NCBI GenBank assembly: GCA_947447265.1
Contig: CANFKC010000018.1
Span: 1-64,000, forward strand
DNA from: Chitinophagaceae bacterium
GTDB taxonomy: Bacteria > Bacteroidota > Bacteroidia > Chitinophagales > Chitinophagaceae
Reading direction: 5' to 3'
Length of the DNA: 64,000 bases
A model generated the notes under the pieces. It saw nothing but the letters and a program-made list of their open reading frames with translations. It was not told the DNA's origin and searched no databases. The first letter of the stretch is position 1; the number at the start of each line of letters is the position of its first letter. The translations under genes and the position numbers were made by a program. Shown here one piece after another: positions 41,931 through 50,831 of the stretch.

Positions 41931-42272
41931 ATGATCTATTCATCTGAACTTATAAAAGGAACCCTCAAAACGATTGTTTTAAAGTTGCTGGAAGATAATA
42001 ACCGCATGTATGGTTACGAAATAACGCAGCGCGTAAAAGAACTAACATTCGATAAGATACAGATAACTGAGGGGGCGCTTTACCCGACACTGCATGTGCT
42101 GGAAGAAGATGGCCTGGTAACGACCGACCTGGAGTATAACGGCAAACGGGTGCGGAAATATTATACGCTGAGCCCTGAAGGCAAAAACAAAACCAAAGAA
42201 AAAGTAAGCGAACTGGCAGATTTTATGAATACCATGAAATTTTTGTTAGATATAAACACACAAACGGCTTAA
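41931..42272 (+). CDS. PadR-family transcriptional regulator
   Basis: 113 residues. Winged helix typical of PadR: E-L-I-K-G-T-L-K-T-I-V-L-K-L-L, M-Y-G-Y-E-I-T-Q-R-V, I-T-E-G-A-L-Y-P-T-L-H-V-L-E-E-D-G-L-V, then the wing (R-K-Y-Y-T-L-S-P-E-G-K) and a C-terminal dimerisation helix. Its TAA and the next ATG share one base (42272), so it is translated together with a membrane protein, the usual PadR arrangement, where the regulator controls the membrane gene next to it. Confidence 0.92.
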   Translation: MIYSSELIKGTLKTIVLKLLEDNNRMYGYEITQRVKELTFDKIQITEGALYPTLHVLEEDGLVTTDLEYNGKRVRKYYTLSPEGKNKTKEKVSELADFMNTMKFLLDINTQTA

Positions 42273-43480
42273 TGTATAAGATCAATGACCGGCAAATAGA
42301 TTACATTCTCAGTGACATTAGTGCACGTGGCATTGAGATGGAGGGCCTGCAGCTAAACCTCCTCGATCATATTTGTTGCATCATAGAGCAGGAGCTCGAA
42401 GAAAATGGTGACTTCGAGCAAGGCTATCGCGCTGTTATCCGTAGATTCTACAGAGATAAGCTCAGCGAGATAGAAGAGGAAACACACCTATTATTAAACA
42501 ACAAAAACTATTATGTTATGAAAAAGGTCATGATTTACAGCGGCACCTTTTCTGCTGCAGCACTAACTATGGGCATATTTTTTAAGTACATGCACTGGCC
42601 CGGGGCATCTGTCTTAATGGTATTAGGCATTGGCATCTGTAGCCTCCTGTTCCTTCCGCTTCTGGTTAGCCTGAAGATAAAGGAACAACAAAAAGCCAAG
42701 GATAAACTACTTGTAGTACTAGGTTCTATTTCCGCCATCACACTCGCTTTAGCAATACTGTTTAAGGTCCAACACTGGCCTGGCGCCAATATTATGGGTG
42801 TTACATCCCCTGCAATACTAGCCCTCGTATTCCTGCCCATTTACTTTTTCGGCGGCATACGCAACCCGGAAACCAAACTGAATACCATTGTATCTTCTGT
42901 ATTGATCATTTTAGGATGTGGCTTATTCTTTTCACTGACCATAACCCCGCAGTCAATGAAAATAATAGCCATCAGAAACACCAATAGCTTCCTCAGGAGT
43001 GAGCAGATACTGAAAAATGAGGCCGCTCAGGTTGCCAAACTAAGCGGGGGAGATAGTGTAAGTACTCCGACCCTTACGCTCAGTAAGCAGATACTAAGCA
43101 CCTGCGAAGAAATGAAAGCCGGGTTACTGGAGTACGTGACAGGGGTAAAAATCATTGGCAGCGACTTTGAATCTAAAGGAGAAGTAATTGAAGATGGCAA
43201 CACTCAGGACTACCTTTCACAAAACAGCGTGGCATCAGCGAAACTGGATGAACTGGCAAAAGCTGTAGAAAAATACAATGCGCTGACTACCGTGGCTACC
43301 AACCGCAACGTGAAACCCATACCTATGAAATACAGCATCATTAATACCAATGAAAATAAGGTGCAGTATAAAGTATCAGGAGCACTGAATGATATCATAC
43401 AGATACAGATGCTGGTACTTCAAAACCAGCGGGAATTGTGTGCGCCTGCTCAGAAAGAACTGGTTTCTGTGCAACAATAA
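42272..43480 (+). CDS. Membrane protein with two GldL-like MHWPGA segments
   Basis: 402 residues. An N-terminal cytosolic helical part of about 85 residues (I-D-Y-I-L-S-D-I-S-A-R-G-I-E) is of the kind found in PadR partners. Four membrane helices follow (about 90-220), including F-K-Y-M-H-W-P-G-A and F-K-V-Q-H-W-P-G-A, the F-K-x-x-H-W-P-G-A motif of GldL, the proton-channel subunit of the T9SS/gliding motor. A periplasmic helical tail of about 170 residues ends the protein. GldL proper is shorter and has two helices, so this is a relative with duplicated helical hairpin, not GldL. It may sense or use ion flow; unproven. Confidence 0.7.
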   Translation: MYKINDRQIDYILSDISARGIEMEGLQLNLLDHICCIIEQELEENGDFEQGYRAVIRRFYRDKLSEIEEETHLLLNNKNYYVMKKVMIYSGTFSAAALTMGIFFKYMHWPGASVLMVLGIGICSLLFLPLLVSLKIKEQQKAKDKLLVVLGSISAITLALAILFKVQHWPGANIMGVTSPAILALVFLPIYFFGGIRNPETKLNTIVSSVLIILGCGLFFSLTITPQSMKIIAIRNTNSFLRSEQILKNEAAQVAKLSGGDSVSTPTLTLSKQILSTCEEMKAGLLEYVTGVKIIGSDFESKGEVIEDGNTQDYLSQNSVASAKLDELAKAVEKYNALTTVATNRNVKPIPMKYSIINTNENKVQYKVSGALNDIIQIQMLVLQNQRELCAPAQKELVSVQQ

Positions 43481-43491
43481 AGACATAAGTG

Positions 43492-43556
43492 ACTACAAGG
43501 GGTGCCAGGGCGCTGATGTACTGCCCGTATTTTTAGTGGTGCCCCTTGTAGTTTTT
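43492..43556 (+). terminator. Long-stem terminator
   Basis: ACTACAAGGGG (43492-43502) pairs with CCCCTTGTAGT (43542-43552) around an internal GGGC...GCCC hairpin, followed by TTTTC. Confidence 0.75.
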
Positions 43557-43603
43557 CTTTAAGTGCCTGTAAGTATAAGTATATTTACAAAAAACAGCAC
43601 GCA

Positions 43604-44299
43604 TTGTTTACCCCTTTCGTTAGCGGTCTATCTCATTTATTTTTCCCTGTTGTTTGCGAGGGTTGCGATAAACCCTTGGTGGGGGCTGAAGAAATATTGT
43701 GCATAAGCTGCGCAGCCCAACTGCCTGAAACAGGTTTTCATAACTATGAAGGTAATGAAGCTGCGCTGCGCCTGGCGGGTCGAATACCCTTTATTAATGC
43801 CACCGCTTTTGCACATTTTACTGACGATGGCCTCTTACAGCATTTACTGCATGGGCTGAAGTACCAGCAAAAGAAAGGCACTGCGCTCTACCTTGGGCGC
43901 TTATTTGGTCAGCAATTACTGGAAACAGCCTGGATAAAAAACATAGATGTTATTATACCCGTTCCTCTCCATCCCAAAAAAGAAGCTAAACGTGGCTTTA
44001 ACCAGAGCTCAATAATTGCTGATGGTATGGCTAAAGTTTTGGGCATACCCGTAAGCACTACCGGTTTATTGCGAACCAGGGAAACAGAAAGCCAGACGCA
44101 GAAAAGCCGCACAGAGCGCGTGGCCAATATGAAAGATGCATTCCGAATTAACCCAAACGAACTACTAAAGCATAAGCATATACTTATATGCGACGATGTT
44201 TTGACTACCGGTGCCACTATAGAAGCCTGTGCATTGGCATTGCTGGCCGAAGAAACTATAAAAATAAGCGTCGCTACCATTGGTATTGCCGCTTCTTAA
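43604..44299 (+). CDS. ComF-family phosphoribosyltransferase-like protein
   Basis: 231 residues, from a TTG start (43604); no ATG or GTG is available upstream in frame before non-coding sequence. N-terminal zinc ribbon C-E-G-C...C-I-S-C-A-A-Q; then the PRTase core with V-I-I-P-V-P-L-H-P-K-K-E-A-K-R-G-F-N-Q-S and the PRPP loop I-C-D-D-V-L-T-T-G-A-T. In naturally competent bacteria ComF is needed for handling incoming single-stranded DNA in the cytoplasm. No other competence gene is adjacent. Confidence 0.88.
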   Translation: MFTPFVSGLSHLFFPVVCEGCDKPLVGAEEILCISCAAQLPETGFHNYEGNEAALRLAGRIPFINATAFAHFTDDGLLQHLLHGLKYQQKKGTALYLGRLFGQQLLETAWIKNIDVIIPVPLHPKKEAKRGFNQSSIIADGMAKVLGIPVSTTGLLRTRETESQTQKSRTERVANMKDAFRINPNELLKHKHILICDDVLTTGATIEACALALLAEETIKISVATIGIAAS

Positions 44300-44419
44300 C
44301 GCTTATATTTGCAGAGTTTTTATTACGGAATCTTGGTTAAACAAGAATTTCGCCATACCTTACGCGATTAGTGTGCAGTACACTACGATAAAAAGATATT
44401 ATTACAACAAATCTGGTTT

Positions 44420-45646
44420 ATGAAGAAACATTTATTGGCGGCATCATTAGTACTATCATCATTTGCTTCATTTGGTGCCGGTTACCAGTTAAATCTGCAA
44501 GGGCTCAGGCAGCTTGCCATGGGCGGCACGGGTGCCGCTACACCATGGGATATCTCTACAATTTTCTACAATCCCGGTGGCCTGGCACGTATTAAAACAA
44601 TACAGGCCTACGGCAGCATTCTATCTATTAATCCGGGTACTGCCTATGGCAATTTCCAGGGTTCTACCCGTTCGGTTGCTCAAAGTTTTACACCCTTCAA
44701 CATATATGTTGGTGGTACTGTAAGAGAAGGTAGCCGCCTTGGTCTGGGTCTTGGTATCTATACTCCGTTTGGTACAGGTATTAAGTGGAACGATGATTGG
44801 GCTGGCAGGTATCTTGTTCAGCAAATTGATCTGAAATGCGTATTCGTACAACCTACAATAAGCTACAAGCTGAGCGAAGTATGGTCAGTTGGTGCTGGTT
44901 TTGTTTATGCTAACGGAACATTCGACCTGAGGCAGGCTTTACCAGTTCAGAATGGTCTGGCTGAAGATGCTACTGCTAAATTACACGGTGTTGGTAATGG
45001 TGTTGGTTTCAATGTGGGTATCCACATGAAAGCAAGCGAGCGCATGAGCTTTGGTCTTACATACCGTTCACAGGTTAACATGGACCTGAGCGGTGGTTCT
45101 GCTACCTTTAAGGTACCTGCAAGTTTAAGGTCAACTTTCCCTAACACTACTTTCGGTTCTTTATTGCCTTTGCCGCAGGTTGCCACTTTTGGTATTGCGC
45201 TTAAGCCATTGAATAACGAAAGGCTTACACTGGCACTTGATTTCAATTATACAGGCTGGAACTCTTACGATTCTCTGCGTATTGATTTTGATAACCATAC
45301 TGCAATGCTGCAGAATATGCACGCTCCGCGCCATTACCGCAATACATTAACTACACGTTTAGGCGCTAATTACAAAATAAGCAAAGTTGTTTCTGTTATG
45401 GCTGGTGGTGCTTACGACCCAACGCCTGTCACCAATGGTTTTGTTTCTCCGGAACTTCCGGATGCTGACAGGGTTGTTGTTACAACTGGTGCTGCAATTA
45501 AGCCTTTGAAAAGATTTACAGTACTTGCCGCATGCGAATTCGTTTCATCGCTGAAAAGGGTAGGCAGCTATAACTACAGTAACTTCAGTGGTACTTACTG
45601 GACACAGGCAATAACACCGGGCATTGCTGTTTATTACAATTTCTAA
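44420..45646 (+). CDS. FadL/OmpP1-family outer-membrane transporter
   Basis: 408 residues. Signal peptide ends S-F-G-A (about 20); then G-Y-Q-L-N-L-Q-G-L-R-Q-L-A-M-G-G-T-G-A-A...S-T-I-F-Y-N-P-G-G-L-A-R, the N-terminal hatch of FadL-type channels for hydrophobic compounds, and a 14-strand barrel ending I-A-V-Y-Y-N-F. A lipase-like lipoprotein gene follows after 20 bases, so released lipids may be its substrate. Codon use (T-ending) suggests high expression. Confidence 0.9.
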   Translation: MKKHLLAASLVLSSFASFGAGYQLNLQGLRQLAMGGTGAATPWDISTIFYNPGGLARIKTIQAYGSILSINPGTAYGNFQGSTRSVAQSFTPFNIYVGGTVREGSRLGLGLGIYTPFGTGIKWNDDWAGRYLVQQIDLKCVFVQPTISYKLSEVWSVGAGFVYANGTFDLRQALPVQNGLAEDATAKLHGVGNGVGFNVGIHMKASERMSFGLTYRSQVNMDLSGGSATFKVPASLRSTFPNTTFGSLLPLPQVATFGIALKPLNNERLTLALDFNYTGWNSYDSLRIDFDNHTAMLQNMHAPRHYRNTLTTRLGANYKISKVVSVMAGGAYDPTPVTNGFVSPELPDADRVVVTTGAAIKPLKRFTVLAACEFVSSLKRVGSYNYSNFSGTYWTQAITPGIAVYYNF

Positions 45647-45666
45647 AAAAAGTTCAAAAGATAAAA

Positions 45667-47034
45667 ATGAAGAAAATATATATCATTGGAGCGCTGGCAT
45701 GTTTGTTCTCAGCTTGTAAACCCAGTGTAAATGTTACGGTTCCTCCTACTGCGGGCGATGCGACATTCACATCGTACCTTGCAATAGGTAACTCACTTAC
45801 GGCAGGCTATGCTGATAACAGTTTGTATGTTACCGGCCAGCTGAATTCCTATCCAAACCGATTATTCGAACAATTCGCAACCATAGGTGACCGTGGCGCA
45901 AAGGGTAAATTCTACCAGCCATTACTTACCGGCGATATGGGTTATCCTGGTCCGCGTAAAGTTGTAGGTCTTGTAGGCAGTTGCCTTGGCGATACTTCTT
46001 TAGGCGCAATAGATTTACCATATTTCTCAGCTTCAGGCGACGATGCGAAAGCTTATGTAAGTCCGGGTCCTAACCATGAGATCAACAATATCGGCGTTCC
46101 GGGTATCCGTGTTGCCGACTATGCTGTTCCTACTTATGGCAATTTGAATCCGTATGCTAAGCGTTTTTATCACGACCTTACCTCTACACCACTTGAAGAG
46201 TTGCAGTTCCGTGTAAACAACATACACCCTACATTTGTTACCATCTGGTTAGGTGCTAATGACGTGTTAGGTTTCGCAACCAGCGGCGGTCAGGGTGATG
46301 GTTCGGGTAATGCGTCACCAGCTTTCGGCAATTTCTATGCAACAAATGCAGTTACGCCAACAGCGGTGTTTAAAAAGTATTATGATACTGTAGTTGGTAT
46401 GGCTATCGGTGTTGGTGCACGTGGTGCATTGATCAATATCCCTGATATTACTTCAATACCTTTCTTTACTACTATTCCATCAAATGGCCTTTATATCAGT
46501 CGCCAGTCTTTGGCTGATTCTTTAAATGCCGCTTATGGTCATTCAAAAGATTATGCTTTCCATTTAGGTTACAACCAGTTTGTTGTAAAAGACCATTTGG
46601 GCAACATCAGGCAGTCGGTTCCGGGTGAATTGATTTTACTTACTACTCCGCTCGATTCTATTACCTGCGCTGCATGGGGTAGTTTCCGCGCTATACCAGA
46701 GCAATATGTAATTACAACTGAAGAACTACAGCAAATAAAGTCAGCAACTACAAGGTTCAACGACATTATTGCTAATGCGGCATTACGTAACAACCTTGCA
46801 TTGGTTGATATGTATAGCTACATGGGTACTTTAAAATCAGGTATTGTATACAACGGTATCAAGTACAACGCCAGCTACATTTCAGGTAGCGCATTTTCTT
46901 TAGATGGTGTACACCTTACACCACGTGGTTATGCTATTGTTGCTAACAAGATCATTGAGTCTATCAACGCAAAATATCATTCAACAATTACCGCTATCGA
47001 TGTAAACAAATACAACGGTATTTTGTTCCCATAG
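45667..47034 (+). CDS. SGNH/GDSL-hydrolase lipoprotein
   Basis: 455 residues. Lipobox L-F-S-A-C (Cys18). SGNH blocks: A-I-G-N-S-L-T-A-G with nucleophile Ser43 (block I); N-I-G-V-P-G-I-R (block II Gly); G-A-N-D at 196-199 (block III Asn); D-G-V-H at 413-416 (block V Asp/His). The enzyme should hydrolyse esters, probably lipids, on the periplasmic or outer face. It lies 20 bases after the FadL-type channel gene and shares its codon style, so the two likely form a lipid-degradation and uptake pair. Longer than simple GDSL esterases (about 200-250), with extra loops between blocks. Confidence 0.88.
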   Translation: MKKIYIIGALACLFSACKPSVNVTVPPTAGDATFTSYLAIGNSLTAGYADNSLYVTGQLNSYPNRLFEQFATIGDRGAKGKFYQPLLTGDMGYPGPRKVVGLVGSCLGDTSLGAIDLPYFSASGDDAKAYVSPGPNHEINNIGVPGIRVADYAVPTYGNLNPYAKRFYHDLTSTPLEELQFRVNNIHPTFVTIWLGANDVLGFATSGGQGDGSGNASPAFGNFYATNAVTPTAVFKKYYDTVVGMAIGVGARGALINIPDITSIPFFTTIPSNGLYISRQSLADSLNAAYGHSKDYAFHLGYNQFVVKDHLGNIRQSVPGELILLTTPLDSITCAAWGSFRAIPEQYVITTEELQQIKSATTRFNDIIANAALRNNLALVDMYSYMGTLKSGIVYNGIKYNASYISGSAFSLDGVHLTPRGYAIVANKIIESINAKYHSTITAIDVNKYNGILFP

Positions 47035-47060
47035 TTAAGCGTAAATTGAAAATTATTAAG

Positions 47061-47084
47061 AGTCTGCACAGTATTGTGCAGACT
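47061..47084 (+). terminator. Terminator of the FadL/SGNH operon
   Basis: AGTCTGCAC-agtatt-GTGCAGACT, a 9-bp perfect stem followed by TTTTTTT. Confidence 0.9.
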
Positions 47085-47175
47085 TTTTTTTGTTGCTTGA
47101 ATACAGGTTTATTTTTATAATTATATTTTTTGTTTTATTTATATTATCTTAACCTGAAAATTGAAATGTCTGGGT

Positions 47176-47987
47176 ATGGAACAAAAGATCTTTAAATTAC
47201 AATCTGGAGTTGCGATGATGGTTCTGGCCTGCTTACTACAAGCCTGCGCGGGTGGTGGTAGTAACGGAAATGCAACTGATTCGACTGCTATAAAAAATGA
47301 TAGCGCCGCTATCCCCAGCCCTGTCGGTAACCCGGGTGACGATAGAATAGCAAATTACAGGGGTATTGATGTATCTCGCTACAATGGCGACCTGGTGGCA
47401 GAAATTGACGGTACCGACAGCCTTACATTTATTGTATGTAAGGCCTCAGAAGGGCTTAATTACCGCGACCCAGATTATGATAAGAACAGGCAGATCATAA
47501 AACAAAAGGGTATGCTGAGCGGGAATTATCATTTTTACCATACCGCAGATGACCCGACAACACAGGCTAACTTTTTCTGGTCAACGATACAAACAGCAGG
47601 AGTGCCGGATATGCCCCCTATAGTAGATATAGAACAAGGTAGCCTGCCGCAACCTGCCTAAGGGAAAGCTGCCAGCAGCATTAAGGTTGACGTTCAGAAA
47701 TTGCAGAAAGACCTGCTTACTTTTGTGCAGCAGATAGAAAAACTCAGTGGCCGCAGGCCAATGATATATACCGGAGAGGCATTCGCCAACGAGTACCTTG
47801 GCAATGAGATATTTGCCAAATACCCGCTTTGGCTGGCTGAATATTCCGGTAAGCCAAGTCCTGTTATTCCCTCTGTATGGAAAAAATAGGTTTGAAGATC
47901 TGGCAAAAAACAGATAAATACGATATTGATTCTAAGCCAACCGATTATGATTTATACATCGGTAAAAAGTCAGATTTGCTGAAATAG
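47176..47987 (+). pseudogene. GH25 lysozyme lipoprotein gene broken by a nonsense codon and a frameshift
   Basis: From ATG 47176: a lipobox (L-L-Q-A-C), a low-complexity linker, then GH25 muramidase sequence (Y-R-G-I-D-V-S-R-Y-N-G-D; V-C-K-A-S-E-G; D-P-D-Y...N; G-N-Y-H-F-Y; catalytic V-D-I-E). The frame stops at TAA 47659-47661, continues in the same frame with matching sequence (M-I-Y-T-G-E-A-F-A-N-E-Y, P-L-W-L-A-E-Y) to a TAG at 47887, and the remaining part (G-L-K-I-W-Q-K-T-D-K-Y-D-I-D, the W-Q-x-T...D-x-D close of GH25) is in another frame to 47987. The shift lies in a six-A run at 47881-47886; one extra A restores it. Two independent lesions point to a real pseudogene, though homopolymer error could explain one. 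Confidence 0.85.
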
Positions 47988-48028
47988 TTGCTTGCAGCTT
48001 TGCCAATAATCACAACCGTGCAAATAGT

Positions 48029-48994
48029 TTATTTTAAAATAATTACCCTTTGCGTAACTGGTGGCATGCCCTCTGCTCCAAACTTAAGGTAGTAAACACC
48101 CGCAGATAGGTACTGAGTACTTATTTGCACGGTTTCAGTATTAATGTAATTCCCGGTGAATACCACTACGCCAGTAGTATTAAAAAGCGTTGCAATTAAC
48201 GCTGGAACGGGTTTAGAGAAACTTACATTTATATAATCGGTAGCCGGCACCGGGAAAATGTTGATATCGTTACCAGGGAAGATTTGTGGCACCGCGCTGT
48301 AATCTTTACCACAAATGCCGCTCGCCAGCTTTATTGCCGTTGCAGGGTCGTTATAACAACGAACGGAGTCCTGATACTGTACTGCATCGGAAGTAACAAT
48401 AATGCAGCGTCCACAATAGGGTAGCAGTCCTCCATTTACAGTTCCTATTTTCATGGCGTATCGGTGTGCGGCATCACGACCGTAAGAATAGTAGTAGTGC
48501 GGGCTGCCCGGGTCAATTGGTGTTGTGTATACCGTTTTCAGGTGGGCTGTATCGTAGGTCGCAATCTTTACCGAGTCTACAACAAAGCTGAAGAATGAAT
48601 CGGTAACAGTAGCCATGGTGGCAGGTTCAGGTGGTAATACCGGCAAGGTTATGGTATCTCCCGCATTTACGTTGAAAACATATAAAGGCGTGAATTTTGA
48701 GAACAGATGGTTATAAACAAAAACAGTATCTGCATTGCTATAGATAAATAGGTCGGGATGAGCATTAACCTTCAAGCCCATTGCCAGCCATGGGTTTGCG
48801 GTATATGCTTTTTGAGTAACCTTTCTGCAGTTGACCCCTAAAATAGTAGTATCGGTAACATACGCTGAATGAAATACTCCATAAGGCATGGCATGATACC
48901 ACTCTGAGCCAGCCGGGGCAAAGTTAATTTGAGCCTGCAGGTTGTAAGATAGAAAGAGGGCTGCAAGAAAAGCGATTGTAACGATAGGTTTCAT
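48029..48994 (-). CDS. Secreted protein with T9SS sorting domain
   Basis: 321 residues. Signal peptide ends Y-N-L-Q-A-Q (about 22). The main domain (about 25-240) is beta-rich with paired Cys (C-R-K; C-G-R-C-I; C-Y-N; C-G-K) and no family I recognise. The last 75 residues form a type A sorting signal (F-P-V-P-A-T-D-Y-I-N-V-S-F ... S-A-G-V-Y-Y-L-K-F ... R-V-I-I-L-K); the usual Y-P-N-P is changed to F-P-V-P. Confidence 0.8.
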   Translation of the reverse strand: MKPIVTIAFLAALFLSYNLQAQINFAPAGSEWYHAMPYGVFHSAYVTDTTILGVNCRKVTQKAYTANPWLAMGLKVNAHPDLFIYSNADTVFVYNHLFSKFTPLYVFNVNAGDTITLPVLPPEPATMATVTDSFFSFVVDSVKIATYDTAHLKTVYTTPIDPGSPHYYYSYGRDAAHRYAMKIGTVNGGLLPYCGRCIIVTSDAVQYQDSVRCYNDPATAIKLASGICGKDYSAVPQIFPGNDINIFPVPATDYINVSFSKPVPALIATLFNTTGVVVFTGNYINTETVQISTQYLSAGVYYLKFGAEGMPPVTQRVIILK

Positions 48995-49063
48995 ATAGGA
49001 ATTTTAAATACAAAAATAATAATTTCCCTAACCCAGTTACGTTTTTAGTAGCTTATTCTTATG

Positions 49064-49789
49064 TTATTTATCTATTACAGCAATTAGGTTTTGTGTGAAT
49101 ATACCCGCAGAGCTGCCTGTTTCCACCATCTTCCAGAACTTTAGTTTCATCACCATCAGTTTCCAGAGCAGATACCTGACATTTGATTTCAGGCCGTGCG
49201 GCACTGGTCCGGTTGGATAGCATGCCGATTTTTTAAATCCTGTGTTGAGGATAATCTGGTTCACTGAGCTAGCTGTATAGGCCATTTCATGAGTGTAATC
49301 TCCATAGAAAACACTGGTATAAAATAAGCCCTGGCCATTAGGTACCTGCATCACAAAGCGTCCGCCATCATTCAGGCTTTTGCTCACCAGCGCAAGAATT
49401 TCAAATACCTCGTTGCGGGTGAAGTGTTCTATCACATCGCGTGCAATAATAAAGTCGAATTTCTTCCCCCTATTGCTGAGGTAGTCTATAAGGTCGCCAC
49501 ATTCAAGGTTACCTATGCCCAATTGGCGCCCTTTATCTATCTGTTCCTGCGATATATCAATGCCATGGGCATTGTTATAGCCGCGTTTATTCAGCCAGTA
49601 TACAAAGTTGCCATCACCGCAACCTATATCTAGAATTGCAGCGTTCTTATTGGCCGGCAAATGCTTCAGATAATGAAAATCAAGGGCGGGAAAGTGCCCT
49701 TCGATACGCGCAATTGTCATATCGCCATAAAGTGTTTTGTTATGGGTAGATACGTAACTGCTGTATATGATTTCTTTGAACTTTTCCAT
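49064..49789 (-). CDS. SAM-dependent methyltransferase of the polysaccharide cluster
   Basis: 241 residues. Class I Rossmann methyltransferase: I-L-D-I-G-C-G-D-G-N-F (motif I), H-G-I-D-I-S (acidic loop), F-D-F-I-I-A-R-D-V-I-E-H-F (motif IV region) and G-G-R-F-V-M-Q-V-P-N-G-Q (post IV). No membrane segment. Its ATG overlaps the stop of the glycosyltransferase before it (TAATG), so the two are translationally coupled; it probably methylates a sugar or lipid-linked intermediate of the surface glycan. Confidence 0.85.
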   Translation of the reverse strand: MEKFKEIIYSSYVSTHNKTLYGDMTIARIEGHFPALDFHYLKHLPANKNAAILDIGCGDGNFVYWLNKRGYNNAHGIDISQEQIDKGRQLGIGNLECGDLIDYLSNRGKKFDFIIARDVIEHFTRNEVFEILALVSKSLNDGGRFVMQVPNGQGLFYTSVFYGDYTHEMAYTASSVNQIILNTGFKKSACYPTGPVPHGLKSNVRYLLWKLMVMKLKFWKMVETGSSAGIFTQNLIAVIDK

Positions 49790-50823
49790 TATAGTTGAGT
49801 CATGAGTTGAATAATAGTTTTAGCGCGTGCATCCAGCGAATGCTCTGCCATTGCCCTGTTATGGCCGGCAGTGCAGATTTGGTTTCTCAGGGTTGTATTG
49901 GCCAGATATTCTTTTGTTTTGGCTGCCAGTTCCTCGGCACCGTCGAAAAAGCCAGCTTCCTCATTTTCTTTATAATATAGCACCGACTCTTCGTTGCGTT
50001 CGTGCAGCATAAACCCGCCTGCACCCGGTATGTGAAACGTGCGCGAAGTAATGAGATCGCCTGATGAAGCGCCCGAAACCTGTTCTGATAATATACCGAG
50101 GTTTATTTTTGAGCATTGAATGGCCATCGCATAAAGATCGCCGACAACCGGCATCCCTTGTATGGAGCTTTTTAATACTCCTGCTGTTGCTTTATCCCAT
50201 TGGCCGCCCCATATTTTGAGGCTTATATCGGGTAATGTTTGTTTGAGATGTGCGAGTAATTTTTCCTTTTTGGGAGACCAGATGCCTATAAATGAAACGT
50301 CGCAGCCAAAAACACTTTTATCTTTTTCAGTTATTTTTAACGGCCGGTGTATATCAGGGTCGAAACCATGAGGGATAAAACTTACGTTTTTTACCGTATA
50401 TTTTTCCTGCATATCGCGTATGCCGAACGTTTTGGTCGTGAATATGAGGTCATATAATGGTATAGCCTTTGGTATATTTTCGCCATGTGCTGTCATGCTT
50501 ACGTCTGGATAGAACATAGCCAGTTTACAACCCTGTTGCCGGGCATATTGCAAGGTTTCCGGGGTTACGAATACGCCTTTATAAATAAAGAGTACATCAG
50601 GCTTCAGTACTTTTACCTGACGTGTAATTGCCGTATTGAAAGAAGCCTGCTGCCATGGGCGTAGCAGGCGTTCGCCTATTTTAAGCTTTTTATCTTCACT
50701 CTTCAGGCTTATGTAATAAAATTCGTCTATTACTTCAATGAGGCAATTTTCGCGGCTAAAAGCACGGAAAAGGCCGCCTGCATTACTACCTCTCCAAATT
50801 GGGCCAACACAAAGAATACGCAT
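49789..50823 (-). CDS. Glycosyltransferase of CgeB-like type
   Basis: 344 residues. Rossmann-type GT-B enzyme: N-terminal R-I-L-C-V-G-P-I-W-R-G-S-N, P-D-V-L-F-I-Y-K-G-V-F-V-T-P-E-T-L, then F-I-P-H-G-F-D-P-D-I-H and the C-terminal S-R-T-F-H-I-P-G-A-G-G-F-M-L-H-E-R...Y, matching the glycosyl-transferase-group-1-like (CgeB-type) domain. It would add a sugar to the growing surface glycan at the cytoplasmic face. Eight bases separate it from the polymerase gene and one base overlaps the methyltransferase gene. Confidence 0.85.
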   Translation of the reverse strand: MRILCVGPIWRGSNAGGLFRAFSRENCLIEVIDEFYYISLKSEDKKLKIGERLLRPWQQASFNTAITRQVKVLKPDVLFIYKGVFVTPETLQYARQQGCKLAMFYPDVSMTAHGENIPKAIPLYDLIFTTKTFGIRDMQEKYTVKNVSFIPHGFDPDIHRPLKITEKDKSVFGCDVSFIGIWSPKKEKLLAHLKQTLPDISLKIWGGQWDKATAGVLKSSIQGMPVVGDLYAMAIQCSKINLGILSEQVSGASSGDLITSRTFHIPGAGGFMLHERNEESVLYYKENEEAGFFDGAEELAAKTKEYLANTTLRNQICTAGHNRAMAEHSLDARAKTIIQLMTQL

Positions 50824-50831
50824 AGATTCGT

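Noticed and set aside
42272-43480. GldL itself
   Set aside because: Too long, has four rather than two helices, and no GldK/M/N genes adjoin; only the H-W-P-G-A motif is shared.
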